This document shows, one piece after another, positions 34,954 to 44,729 of a DNA stretch of 64,000 nt. A model generated the notes under the pieces. The model had not been told where the DNA came from. It searched no databases and saw nothing but the letters and a program-made list of their open reading frames with translations. The translations under genes and the position numbers were made by a program. Positions within the stretch are counted from its first letter, which is position 1. Every line of letters begins with the position of its first letter. Source of the stretch: Thermohalobaculum sediminis (GTDB taxonomy: Bacteria; Pseudomonadota; Alphaproteobacteria; Rhodobacterales; Rhodobacteraceae); contig NZ_JAMFKN010000002.1 in the NCBI RefSeq assembly GCF_023487995.1, forward strand, positions 62,001 to 126,000. The letters run 5' to 3'.

Positions 34954-35742
34954 GTGCAGATCGACTGGATCACCGTCGCGGCCCAGATCGTGAACTTCCT
35001 CGTTCTGCTGTGGATCCTGCAGCGGCTGGTCTACCGCCCGCTCTCGCGCGCCATGGAGGCGCGGGAGCGCCGAGTGCGCGAGGGGTTCGAGACGGCCGAG
35101 GCGAAGGCGGCCGAGGCGGCCCGCGAGGCGGAGCGCCTGCGCGAGGAGCGCGCCGAGCTGGAGGCGCGCCGACGCGAGTTCCTGGACGCCGCCGCGCACG
35201 AGGCGGGCGAGCTGCGCCAGCGCCTCGCGGTCGAGGCGCGCGAGGAGGCGGAGGCCGAGCGCCGGGCCTGGGCGGACCGCCTTGAGGCGGCAAGCGAGGC
35301 CTTCGTGCGCGAGATGCGCGAGCGGGCGGCCGGCGCCCTCGCCGAGACCGCCCGCCGCGCGCTCGATGAACTCGCCTCGCTGCCGCTCGATGAGGCGATC
35401 GCCCATGCCTTCGCGCGCCGGCTCGACGAGCTCGCCGACGAGGATGCCGCGGCGCTGCGCGAGGCCGCCCGCCACGAGGGCGCCGCGGTTCTGGAAGCCG
35501 CCTTCACGCTTGGCGAGGAGCCGGCGCGGCTGCTGACCGCCGCGGCGCGCAGGCTTCTCGGCGACGAAGTGGCGCTCACCCTCGCCCGCAACCCCGATCT
35601 GGTCTGCGGCGTCCGGCTCAAGGCGCGCGGGCGCTCGGTGCAGCTGAGCCTCGACGCATGGCTCGACCGGTTCGCGGCGGCCCTCGACGAGGCAATCGCC
35701 GACCTCGCGCCCGAGGTGCGGTCCGACGGGGAGGCGACTTGA
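34954..35742 (+). CDS. atpF: N-ATPase subunit b with delta-like C-terminal region
   Basis: 262-residue peripheral-stalk subunit, longer than the usual b (about 160). One membrane helix (AAQIVNFLVLLWILQRLVY), then a long charged coiled coil (about 30-125, MEARERRVREGFETAEAKAA onward), then a globular end (LLGDEVALTLARNPDLVCGV) similar to the delta-subunit terminus. N-ATPase operons have no atpH, and none is found here, so the delta function is probably carried by this extension. Start is GTG at 34954. Confidence 0.9.
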   Translation: MQIDWITVAAQIVNFLVLLWILQRLVYRPLSRAMEARERRVREGFETAEAKAAEAAREAERLREERAELEARRREFLDAAAHEAGELRQRLAVEAREEAEAERRAWADRLEAASEAFVREMRERAAGALAETARRALDELASLPLDEAIAHAFARRLDELADEDAAALREAARHEGAAVLEAAFTLGEEPARLLTAAARRLLGDEVALTLARNPDLVCGVRLKARGRSVQLSLDAWLDRFAAALDEAIADLAPEVRSDGEAT

Positions 35743-35746
35743 CGCG

Positions 35747-37301
<1,555 letters not shown>

Positions 37302-37315
<14 letters not shown>

Positions 37316-38222
37316 GCGGCTGGGCCGCCGCATCGCCGCGGCCGAGGGGCTGCGCGAGGTGGTGAGGACGATGAAGACCCTCTCCGCCATCGGAGTGCGC
37401 CGCTTCGAACAGGCGGCCGAGGCCGTGCGGGGCTACAGCGAGGTCGTCGAGCTGGGCCTTGTCGCGGCGCTGCGCGAGACGAAGTTCGGGCCCGAGCCGC
37501 CGCCCGAGGAGGCCGCGCGCGGCGGACTTCGCGCCCTCATCGCGATCGGGGCCGATCATGGGCTTTGCGGCCGCTTCGACGATGCGGTGGCGGGATTGGC
37601 ACGCGAGGCCGCCGGCAGCGGTGGCGTCCCGGTCGCCGCCGTCGGCTTGCGTCTGGCCGACCGGCTGGCCGGGGGGAAGGCCGCGCCCGGGACCGTGCAC
37701 GCGACGCCCGGCTCGGTCAGGGGTCTCGCCGAGACGGCGGACGCGCTGCTCGTCGGGATCGACGCGTGGCGGCGTGAGAAGGGGGTGGTCGAGGTGCTGC
37801 TGCTCCACAACGCGCCCAGCGGCGACGGCGCGGCTCGGCCGGTGTCGAGCCGGCTGCTGCCCGTCTCGCCCGCATGGCTGCGGGACCTCGCGGCCCGGCC
37901 CTGGCCGGGGCGCGGCCTGCCGATGCTGTTCGACGCGCGCGAGCGGGTGCTGGCCCATCTGATCCGCCAGCACCTTCACGTCCGGCTGCATCGCGCGCTG
38001 GCGGAATCGCTGGCCGCCGAGCACGCGGCCCGCCTTGCGGTGATGCAGGGCGCCGAACGCAACATCGCCGAGCACATCGCCGAGATGCAGGCCGGCTACC
38101 GCGCGCGGCGCCAGGAAGGCATCACCACCGAGCTGCTGGAGGTCGCCGCCGGCTATGCCGCCCTCGGCGGGGGCGAGACGTCCTCGCCGTCCGACGGGCA
38201 GGTGCCGCGGGCGCGCGGATGA
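37302..38222 (+). CDS. atpG: N-ATPase subunit gamma
   Basis: 306-residue central shaft. The N-terminal helix METIERLGRRIAAAEGLREV with TMKTLSAIGVRRFEQA and the C-terminal helix QGAERNIAEHIAEMQAGYRA match gamma; the middle shows the IGADHGLCGRFD motif. Last gene of the operon, 12 bases from the convergent LysR gene; no terminator hairpin fits in the gap. Confidence 0.93.
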
Positions 38223-38234
38223 GCGATCACCGGC

Positions 38235-39146
38235 CTACCGAGCCGGGATCGGCAGGCCCGCCGCACCGCCCAGCGTCGCGCGCAGACGCGCGAGGAAATC
38301 GCCGACGATGGGCGAGAGCTCGACCCCCTGCGGCACGATCATCGCCAGCTCGAAGTCGATCCGCGGCTCGAACGGACGCCAGACGACGCCGTCGGCCAGA
38401 TCCCGGCTCCCGTTGATACAGTCGATGATCGCGACCCCCGCTCCCGCGCTCACCAGGTTGCGGGCGATAGCGAAATAGGAACACGACACGCGTCGCTGCA
38501 CGCGGACATTGGCCTCGGCGAAGAGCGCGTCGAGCCGCAGGTCGATCAGGTGGTCGCCCGTGATCGCGACGACCGGCCGGCCCGCCAGCATGGCCGGGCG
38601 GATGAGCGGCTCGGCCGCCAGGGGGTCCTCGGCGCGCATCACGCAGACGCAGGGCAGCCGGAACACCTCGGCCACGAGTCCGGCCACCGGCACGGGCGCG
38701 TCGATCAGCCCGATATCGACCTGCCGGTCGCTGACCCAGGCCGCGGTCTTGCGTGAGCTCCAGACCCTCAGATCGACGCGGATGCCGGGGTGGTCGCGCT
38801 GGAAGTCCGAGATGAGCCAGGGCAGGACGTTGATCGCCGCCGCCCCGTTGCTGGCGACGACGATGCTGCCCAGGGTGCGGTCGCGCAGTTCCTCGGCCCG
38901 GCGCGCGATGCGCGAGAGCGCAAGCAGCCCCTGCTCGGCCTCGGCATGGAGCTGCACCGCCTCGTCGGTCGGCGCGAAGAAGCCGCGCGTGCGGTGGAAC
39001 AGCCGAAAACCGAGCTCGCTCTCGAGGTTCGACAGCGCGACGCTCACGGCCGGCTGCGTCACGTTGAGCCGCGCCGCGGCCTGCGAGACCGAGCCCGCCT
39101 CCATCAGCGCGTTGAACACCTCGAGATGTCTCAGCTTCAGATGCAT
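38235..39146 (-). CDS. LysR-family transcriptional regulator
   Basis: 303-residue regulator. The N-terminal winged HTH is LRHLEVFNALMEAGSVSQAAARLNVTQPAVSVALSNLESELG; the rest is a periplasmic-binding-like effector domain. It is divergent from the flavoprotein/ABC operon starting at 39295 and shares with it a 148-base AT-rich gap, the classic arrangement for LysR control of a neighbouring catabolic operon. Similar to the OccR/NocR type of regulators linked to amino-acid and opine uptake, by architecture only. Confidence 0.93.
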   Translation of the reverse strand: MHLKLRHLEVFNALMEAGSVSQAAARLNVTQPAVSVALSNLESELGFRLFHRTRGFFAPTDEAVQLHAEAEQGLLALSRIARRAEELRDRTLGSIVVASNGAAAINVLPWLISDFQRDHPGIRVDLRVWSSRKTAAWVSDRQVDIGLIDAPVPVAGLVAEVFRLPCVCVMRAEDPLAAEPLIRPAMLAGRPVVAITGDHLIDLRLDALFAEANVRVQRRVSCSYFAIARNLVSAGAGVAIIDCINGSRDLADGVVWRPFEPRIDFELAMIVPQGVELSPIVGDFLARLRATLGGAAGLPIPAR

Positions 39147-39294
39147 GCAACCATCCAGCGTCTTTATATAAATATTGATAATAATTTTATAACTTTAATT
39201 CAATTGATTTTATCTTTCTGAATGGGAGACGCTAGGTTTTCAGGAACCCGTGATGGGGGGGCGTCGAGGGTGCGGACGGCGGCGGACCATACCG
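39147..39294. promoter_or_regulatory. AT-rich divergent promoter region between LysR and flavoprotein operon
   Basis: Positions about 39161-39225 are strongly AT-rich, in sharp contrast to the surrounding coding DNA. An inverted repeat TATAAA (39167-39172) / TTTATA (39186-39191) lies within, close to the LysR start, and ATTGAT motifs follow. This should hold the LysR binding site and both promoters; exact elements cannot be fixed. Confidence 0.6.
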
Positions 39295-40662
39295 ATGCGC
39301 AGTGACCCGGCCACCGGAGCCAGCCGGAGCTGGCCGTTCGCCGAGGGTTATGGCGAACACCCCTCGTGGCTCGACGACGTGCCGCCACTGACGGGCGCGA
39401 CGCCTGTCCTGCCGCAGCGGGCGGACGTGGTCATCGTCGGATCGGGATACACGGGCCTCAGCGCCGCCATCGAGACGGCGCGCGGCGGGCTTTCCACCGT
39501 GGTGCTCGAGGCCGGCGATCCCGGCCAGGGATGCAGCACCCGCAACGGCGGGCAGATCAGCACCAGCGTGAAGCCCTCGCTCGCCGACCTCACGCGCCGC
39601 GTCGGGGCCGAGCGCGCGCGCGCGATCCGCATGGAGGGCGTGACCGCGCTCGACTGGATCGAGGCCTTCGTGGCCCGCGAGGGGATCGACTGCGACTTCG
39701 AGCGCCGCGGCCGCTTCTTCGCCGCCCACACGCCCGACGCCTTCGACCGGCTCGCCCGAACCGCCGAGCGCACCGCGGCCGAGGAGGGCATCGAGGCGCG
39801 CGTCGTCCGCCGCCCGGACCAGCGCACGGAACTCGGCACCGATTTCTACCATGGCGGGGTCGTCTATCCCCGCCACGCGGCGCTGCATCCCGCGAAGTTC
39901 CATCGTGGCCTGCTTGCGGCGGCCGAGGCCAGCGGCGCGACCGTCATCGGCAACTGCCCCGCCGTCGCCATCTCGCGCGCGGGCGCCGCCTTCACCGTCG
40001 AGACGGCGCGCGGCCCGATCCGCGCCGAACAGGTCGTGGTCGCCACGAACGGCTACACCTCGCGGCTCACGCCGTGGCTCAGGCGCCGGGTGATCCCGAT
40101 CGGGAGCTACGTGATCGCGACCGAGCCGCTGCCGGACGATCTGGCCGACCGCCTTTTCCCCTCCGGCCGGACCGCCTGCGACACGCGGCGGGTCGTCTAT
40201 TACTACCGCCTCTCGCCCGACCGCAGGCGGGTCGTGTTCGGCGGCCGCGTCTCGGCCGGCGAGACCGACCCGGCGGTGAGCGGGCCGCGCCTGCATGCCG
40301 AGATGTCGCGGATATTTCCGGAACTTAAGGGCGTGCGGATCTCGCACTCCTGGGGCGGGACGGTCGCCTACAGCTTCGACGAACTGGCCCACACCGGCGT
40401 GCACGAGGGCATCCACTACGCCATGGGTTACTGCGGCTCGGGCGTCTCGATGGCCAGCTACCTGGGGATGCGGACGGGCCGGCGGGTTCTGGACCATCCG
40501 GACGGCCGGACGGCCTTCGACGATCTGCCCTTCCCGACACGGCCGCTCTACGACGGGCAGCCATGGTTCCTGCCGGCGGCGGTCGCCTGGTACCGCTGGC
40601 GGGACCGCATCGACTGTGCCCGGGCGGCCAACTCGGCCGGGCGGGTATCTGCCGCCTCGTGA
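39295..40662 (+). CDS. FAD-dependent amine/amino-acid oxidoreductase (DAO family, PuuB/OrdL-like)
   Basis: 455-residue flavoprotein. The FAD dinucleotide fold is ADVVIVGSGYTGLSAAIETA, followed by the RNGGQISTSVKPSL motif typical of gamma-glutamylputrescine-oxidase and related D-amino-acid-oxidase-family enzymes, and a C-terminal YAMGYCGSGVSMASYLG FAD loop. Start: ATG at 39295 (MRSDPATGAS) is preferred; a GTG at 39250 is in frame but adds a tail not seen in the family. First gene of an operon with a polyamine-type ABC importer, so it probably deaminates the imported amine. Confidence 0.87.
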   Translation: MRSDPATGASRSWPFAEGYGEHPSWLDDVPPLTGATPVLPQRADVVIVGSGYTGLSAAIETARGGLSTVVLEAGDPGQGCSTRNGGQISTSVKPSLADLTRRVGAERARAIRMEGVTALDWIEAFVAREGIDCDFERRGRFFAAHTPDAFDRLARTAERTAAEEGIEARVVRRPDQRTELGTDFYHGGVVYPRHAALHPAKFHRGLLAAAEASGATVIGNCPAVAISRAGAAFTVETARGPIRAEQVVVATNGYTSRLTPWLRRRVIPIGSYVIATEPLPDDLADRLFPSGRTACDTRRVVYYYRLSPDRRRVVFGGRVSAGETDPAVSGPRLHAEMSRIFPELKGVRISHSWGGTVAYSFDELAHTGVHEGIHYAMGYCGSGVSMASYLGMRTGRRVLDHPDGRTAFDDLPFPTRPLYDGQPWFLPAAVAWYRWRDRIDCARAANSAGRVSAAS

Positions 40663-40783
40663 CGCGGGGGACGGGGGGCGCAAGCGAGGGGGCGGCCCGG
40701 TCTGCGGCCCGCCCGCAAACGACCCGGCGCGACATGCCCACCGGGCACGGGCAGCCGGATCGCAACAACGGAGGAGGAACACG

Positions 40784-41827
40784 ATGAAGCATCACCTTCT
40801 TGCGGGCGTGGCCGCGGCCGCACTCGCCGCCACGCCGCTCGTCGCCGCCGCCCAGAGCGTGACCATCGCGTCCTGGGGCGGCTCGTACCAGGAGGCCCAA
40901 AGCAAGGCGCTCTTCGAGCCCGCCTCGGCCGCGACCGGCGTGACCGTGAAGCAGGAGACCTATGGCGGCATGGCCGACGTGCGGCTGCAGGTGCAGACCG
41001 GCGCGGTGACCTTCGACATCGTCGCAAGCGGCTCGGGCAGCGCGGCGCGCGCCGGCGCCGAGGGGCTTCTGGAAGAACTCGATTACGGCGTGATCGACGT
41101 GAGCAGCTTCTACCCGACGGCCTACTCGAAGTTCTGCGTCGGCGGCGACGTGTTCTCGACCGTCTATGCCTGGAACACCGACACCTTCGGCGAGAACGGG
41201 CCGCAAAGCTGGGCCGACTTCTGGGATGTCGAGAAGTTCCCCGGCTCGCGCTCCTATCGCGGCTCGGTCGCGGGCGCGCTCGAGCCCGCGCTGATGGCCG
41301 ACGGGGTGCCGATCGACAAGGTCTACGAGACGCTGTCCTCGAAGGAAGGCATCGAGCGGGCGATCAACAAGATCCGCGAGCTGAAGCCCCATATCGAGGT
41401 GTTCTGGACCTCGGGCGCTCAGCACGCCCAGCTGATGAAGGATGGCGAGGTCGACATGATCACCGGCTGGAACGGCCGGTTCGACAACGCGAAGAAGGAC
41501 GGCGCCAAGGTGGCCTACAGCTTCAACCAGGCCCTGCTCGACTACGACTGCTTCGCGATCCCCAAGGGCGCGCCCAACAAGGACGTCGCGATGCAGTTCC
41601 TGGCCGAGATATCGAAGCCGGAATATCAGGCGAACCTGCCCAAATACATCACCTACGGACCGACCAACAAGGCGGCCTACGGGCTCGGGACCATCGACGA
41701 GACGGTCGCGCGCGCCCTGCCGTCGCATCCCGACAACGCGGCGATGCAGCTTCCGATCAGCCTCGAGTGGTATGCCGAGTGGGAGACCATTGCATCCGAG
41801 ATGTATCAGGAGATGCTGACCGAGTGA
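40784..41827 (+). CDS. Polyamine-type ABC substrate-binding protein
   Basis: Periplasmic binding protein of 347 residues with a signal peptide (MKHHLLAGVAAAALAATPLV, cleavage at AAAQS). The mature protein begins VTIASWGGSYQEAQSKALFEP, typical of family-1 spermidine/putrescine-like binding proteins. GGAGGAGG precedes the ATG. It opens the transporter genes of the operon and is followed by a strong hairpin at 41850-41871. Confidence 0.92.
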   Translation: MKHHLLAGVAAAALAATPLVAAAQSVTIASWGGSYQEAQSKALFEPASAATGVTVKQETYGGMADVRLQVQTGAVTFDIVASGSGSAARAGAEGLLEELDYGVIDVSSFYPTAYSKFCVGGDVFSTVYAWNTDTFGENGPQSWADFWDVEKFPGSRSYRGSVAGALEPALMADGVPIDKVYETLSSKEGIERAINKIRELKPHIEVFWTSGAQHAQLMKDGEVDMITGWNGRFDNAKKDGAKVAYSFNQALLDYDCFAIPKGAPNKDVAMQFLAEISKPEYQANLPKYITYGPTNKAAYGLGTIDETVARALPSHPDNAAMQLPISLEWYAEWETIASEMYQEMLTE

Positions 41828-41849
41828 GCCACGGGCTTGCGCCAACGGA

Positions 41850-41871
41850 GGGAGCGGCGCGCGCCGCTCCC
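41850..41871 (+). terminator. Perfect 22-bp palindromic hairpin after the binding-protein gene
   Basis: Left arm GGGAGCGGCGC (41850-41860) is followed immediately by its exact reverse complement (41861-41871), 22 bases after the binding-protein stop and 17 bases before the ATPase start. It can fold into a hairpin in the mRNA. No T-tract, so partial attenuation or 3'-end protection of the binding-protein message is the probable role. Confidence 0.65.
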
Positions 41872-41888
41872 GCGACGGGAGAGAGCGC

Positions 41889-42977
41889 GTGAGAGATGCC
41901 AGTGCGGCGGCCCTGCCGATACGGATCCAGGGTGTGACCAAGGCCTATGGCCGGGTGCGCGCCCTCGACGCGATGGACCTCGACATCCGCAGCGGCGAGT
42001 TCATGACGCTGCTCGGCCCGTCGGGGTCGGGCAAGACGACGCTCCTGATGGTGCTGGCGGGCTTCACGCGGCCGGACGCGGGCAGCCTGCGGTTCGGCGA
42101 GGCCGAGATGATCCGCACGCCCCCCCATCTGCGCGGGGTGGGCATGGTGTTCCAGAACTATGCGCTGTTCCCGCATATGAGCGTTGCGGGGAACGTGGGC
42201 TATCCGCTGCGCATCCGCCGCGTGCCCCAGGCCGAGATCGCGCGGCGCGTCGACTGGGCGCTCGAGACCGTGCAGCTCGGCGGCTACGGCGCGCGCCGGA
42301 TCGACCAGCTCTCGGGCGGGCAGCGGCAGCGCGTGGCGCTGGCGCGCGCCATCGTGTTCGAGCCGCGCATCCTCCTGATGGACGAGCCGCTCTCGGCGCT
42401 CGACAAGAAGCTGCGCGAGCGGATGCAAATCGAGCTGCGCCAGCTTCACGACAAGCTGGGCATGACCACGGTCTATGTCACCCACGACCAGCGCGAGGCG
42501 CTGACCATGTCGGACCGCATCGCGGTCATCAATCACGGGCGGCTCATGCAGCTTGGCGATCCCGTGGCGATCTACGACCGCCCGGCAAACCGCTTCGTCG
42601 CCGACTTCATCGGCGAGTCGGCCTTCCTGGCCGTCGCCGTCGAGGACGGCGAGGTGCGGCACGAGGGGCGCCCGCTCCGTCTCGACGCCCCGCCGCCCCG
42701 CGGGGGTAGGCTCCTGCTGGTGCTGCGCCCCGAGCGGCTGCAGCTCGTCGCCAGCGATCCGGCGCCCGACATGAACCATTTCGCCGCGACGGTCGAGGGC
42801 ATCGTCTACCAGGGGGACAGCTTCCTCCTGACGGCGCGGCTGGGCGACGGGACCGAGATCGCGCTGCGCGACGTGGTGCGGCGCGACACCATCGCGGCCC
42901 TGCCGAAGCCGGGCGAGCGCATCGTGCTGGGCCTCAATGTCCGCGACACCGTCCTCGTGCCGGACGGGGAGGGCTGA
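41889..42977 (+). CDS. Polyamine-type ABC transporter ATP-binding protein (PotA-like)
   Basis: 362-residue ATPase with a C-terminal TOBE domain ([13 protein letters not shown] and the [14 protein letters not shown] stretch), as in PotA. Walker [11 protein letters not shown]-loop [10 protein letters not shown], signature [15 protein letters not shown], Walker [15 protein letters not shown] and the H-loop VTHDQREAL are intact. The GTG start has GGGAGAG a few bases upstream. It is followed two bases later by the first permease. Confidence 0.95.
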   Translation: MRDASAAALPIRIQGVTKAYGRVRALDAMDLDIRSGEFMTLLGPSGSGKTTLLMVLAGFTRPDAGSLRFGEAEMIRTPPHLRGVGMVFQNYALFPHMSVAGNVGYPLRIRRVPQAEIARRVDWALETVQLGGYGARRIDQLSGGQRQRVALARAIVFEPRILLMDEPLSALDKKLRERMQIELRQLHDKLGMTTVYVTHDQREALTMSDRIAVINHGRLMQLGDPVAIYDRPANRFVADFIGESAFLAVAVEDGEVRHEGRPLRLDAPPPRGGRLLLVLRPERLQLVASDPAPDMNHFAATVEGIVYQGDSFLLTARLGDGTEIALRDVVRRDTIAALPKPGERIVLGLNVRDTVLVPDGEG

Positions 42978-42979
42978 CG

Positions 42980-43894
42980 ATGGCAGCCGAGGCCATCGCC
43001 GGGGCGTTCGCGCCCGGGGATGCGGCGGCCAATGCCGCGGGGCTGCGGCGCGACGCGGCACGCGAGCGGCTTGCGCTCTTCGGCCTCTGCTCGCCTGCCA
43101 TCGTCGTCGTGCTGATCGTGCTCGTCATCCCGGCGGGATGGCTGTTCTATGTTTCCTTCATAGGCGCGGGCGGCGCCTTCTCGCTCGAGAACTACGCGCG
43201 GATGATCGAGCAGAAATCCTATGCCCGGATCTTCCGCACCACCTTCGAGGTCAGCCTCGCGACGACCGCCATCTGCATCCTGATCGGCTATCCCTTCGCC
43301 TATTTCCTGTCGCAGCTTCCCCGCCGGGCGGCGAACCTGTGCCTCATCACGGTGCTGCTGCCGTTCTGGACCTCGCTGCTCGTACGCACCTATGCCTGGC
43401 TCGTCCTCCTCCAGAAGCAGGGACTGGTGAACAGCTGGGCGATCGAGCTCGGCCTCTGGGACGAGCCGCTCAAGTTCGTGCACAATCTGAGCGGCACGCT
43501 GATCGGCATGGTGCATATCATGCTGCCCTTCCTGGTGCTGCCGGCCCTCAGTTCGATGAAGGCGATCGAGCGCGACTACATGCGCGCGGCCGCCAGCATG
43601 GGGGCGGGACCCGTGCGGGCCTTCTGGACGGTGTTCTTCCCGCTGTCGCTGCCGGGGCTGTTCGCCGGGGCGCTGATGGTCTTCGTGCTCTGCCTCGGCT
43701 TCTATGTCACCCCGGCGGTGCTGGGCGGCGGCAAGGTGATCCTGGTGTCGATGCGGATCGCCTCGAACATCGAGCTGTTCGTGAACTGGGGCGCGGCCAG
43801 CGCGCTCGGCGTCGTGCTCATGGTGCTTACCCTCGCAACGCTGTGGCTCGCCGCCCGGTTCATCCGGCTCGAACGGCTGACGGGGGCGCATTGA
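42980..43894 (+). CDS. Polyamine-type ABC transporter permease (PotB-like)
   Basis: 304-residue inner-membrane permease with about six membrane segments and the ATPase-coupling loop ERDYMRAAASMGAGPVRAFW. LLPFWTSLLVRTYAWLVLLQ is characteristic of PotB. It overlaps the next permease by one base (TGATG), so translation is coupled. Confidence 0.94.
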   Translation: MAAEAIAGAFAPGDAAANAAGLRRDAARERLALFGLCSPAIVVVLIVLVIPAGWLFYVSFIGAGGAFSLENYARMIEQKSYARIFRTTFEVSLATTAICILIGYPFAYFLSQLPRRAANLCLITVLLPFWTSLLVRTYAWLVLLQKQGLVNSWAIELGLWDEPLKFVHNLSGTLIGMVHIMLPFLVLPALSSMKAIERDYMRAAASMGAGPVRAFWTVFFPLSLPGLFAGALMVFVLCLGFYVTPAVLGGGKVILVSMRIASNIELFVNWGAASALGVVLMVLTLATLWLAARFIRLERLTGAH

Positions 43895-44721
43895 TGCGAC
43901 GCTGGCTCGCCGCCCCCGCCTCCGAGACGCAGGTGAGCCATGGCCAGCGCCTCTGGCTCTATGCCTTCGCCGCGATCGTGATGGTCTTTCTGGTGGCGCC
44001 CACACTGATCGTGGTGCCGATGTCCTTCTCGGGCTCGCAATATCTCGAGTTCCCGCCGCAGGAATGGTCGACGCGCTGGTACCGCGAATATTTCGGCTCG
44101 GCCGAGTGGATGGCGGCGACGCGGACCTCGCTTGCCGCCGCCACGCTGACGATGCTGGTGGCGACGCCGCTCGGGGTGATGGCCGCCTACGGGCTCCACG
44201 CCTCGCAGCTGCGATGGGGACGGGCCGTCTTCGTGCTGCTGATCACGCCGATGATGGTGCCGCTGATCCTGGTCGCGATCGGTGCCTTCTACGTCTACGT
44301 CAAGCTCCAGATCCTCTACACGCTTGCCGGGCTCGTGCTCGCGCACAGCATGCTGGCGCTGCCGCTCGTGCTGATCGTCACCGCCTCGGGGCTCAAGAGC
44401 TACGACATGAACCAGGAGATGGCGGCCCGCAGCCTCGGCGCCTCGCGGGCGCGGGCGTTCCTCACGGTGACGCTGCCGCAGATCCGCTTCTCGGTCGTGA
44501 CCGCGGCGCTGCTTTCCTTCCTCACGTCGTTCGACGAGGTGGTGGTGGCGATGTTCATCTCGGGCGGGGACAACTCGACGCTCACGCGCAACATGTTCAA
44601 CGCGCTGCGCGACCAGATCGACCCGACGATCGCCTCGATCTCGACCATCATGATCGTCGTGACCTCGCTCCTGATGGTCCTGGCCCAGCTGTTCGGCCGG
44701 GACCGGTCGCGCGCCGACTGA
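43894..44721 (+). CDS. Polyamine-type ABC transporter permease (PotC-like)
   Basis: 275-residue permease with six membrane segments; the coupling loop is DMNQEMAARSLGASRARAF and the PotC-type SFLTSFDEVVVAMFISGGD segment is present. It completes the transporter with the preceding permease and ATPase. The GMC oxidoreductase gene starts 8 bases after its stop. Confidence 0.94.
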   Translation: MRRWLAAPASETQVSHGQRLWLYAFAAIVMVFLVAPTLIVVPMSFSGSQYLEFPPQEWSTRWYREYFGSAEWMAATRTSLAAATLTMLVATPLGVMAAYGLHASQLRWGRAVFVLLITPMMVPLILVAIGAFYVYVKLQILYTLAGLVLAHSMLALPLVLIVTASGLKSYDMNQEMAARSLGASRARAFLTVTLPQIRFSVVTAALLSFLTSFDEVVVAMFISGGDNSTLTRNMFNALRDQIDPTIASISTIMIVVTSLLMVLAQLFGRDRSRAD

Positions 44722-44729
44722 GCCCCGCG

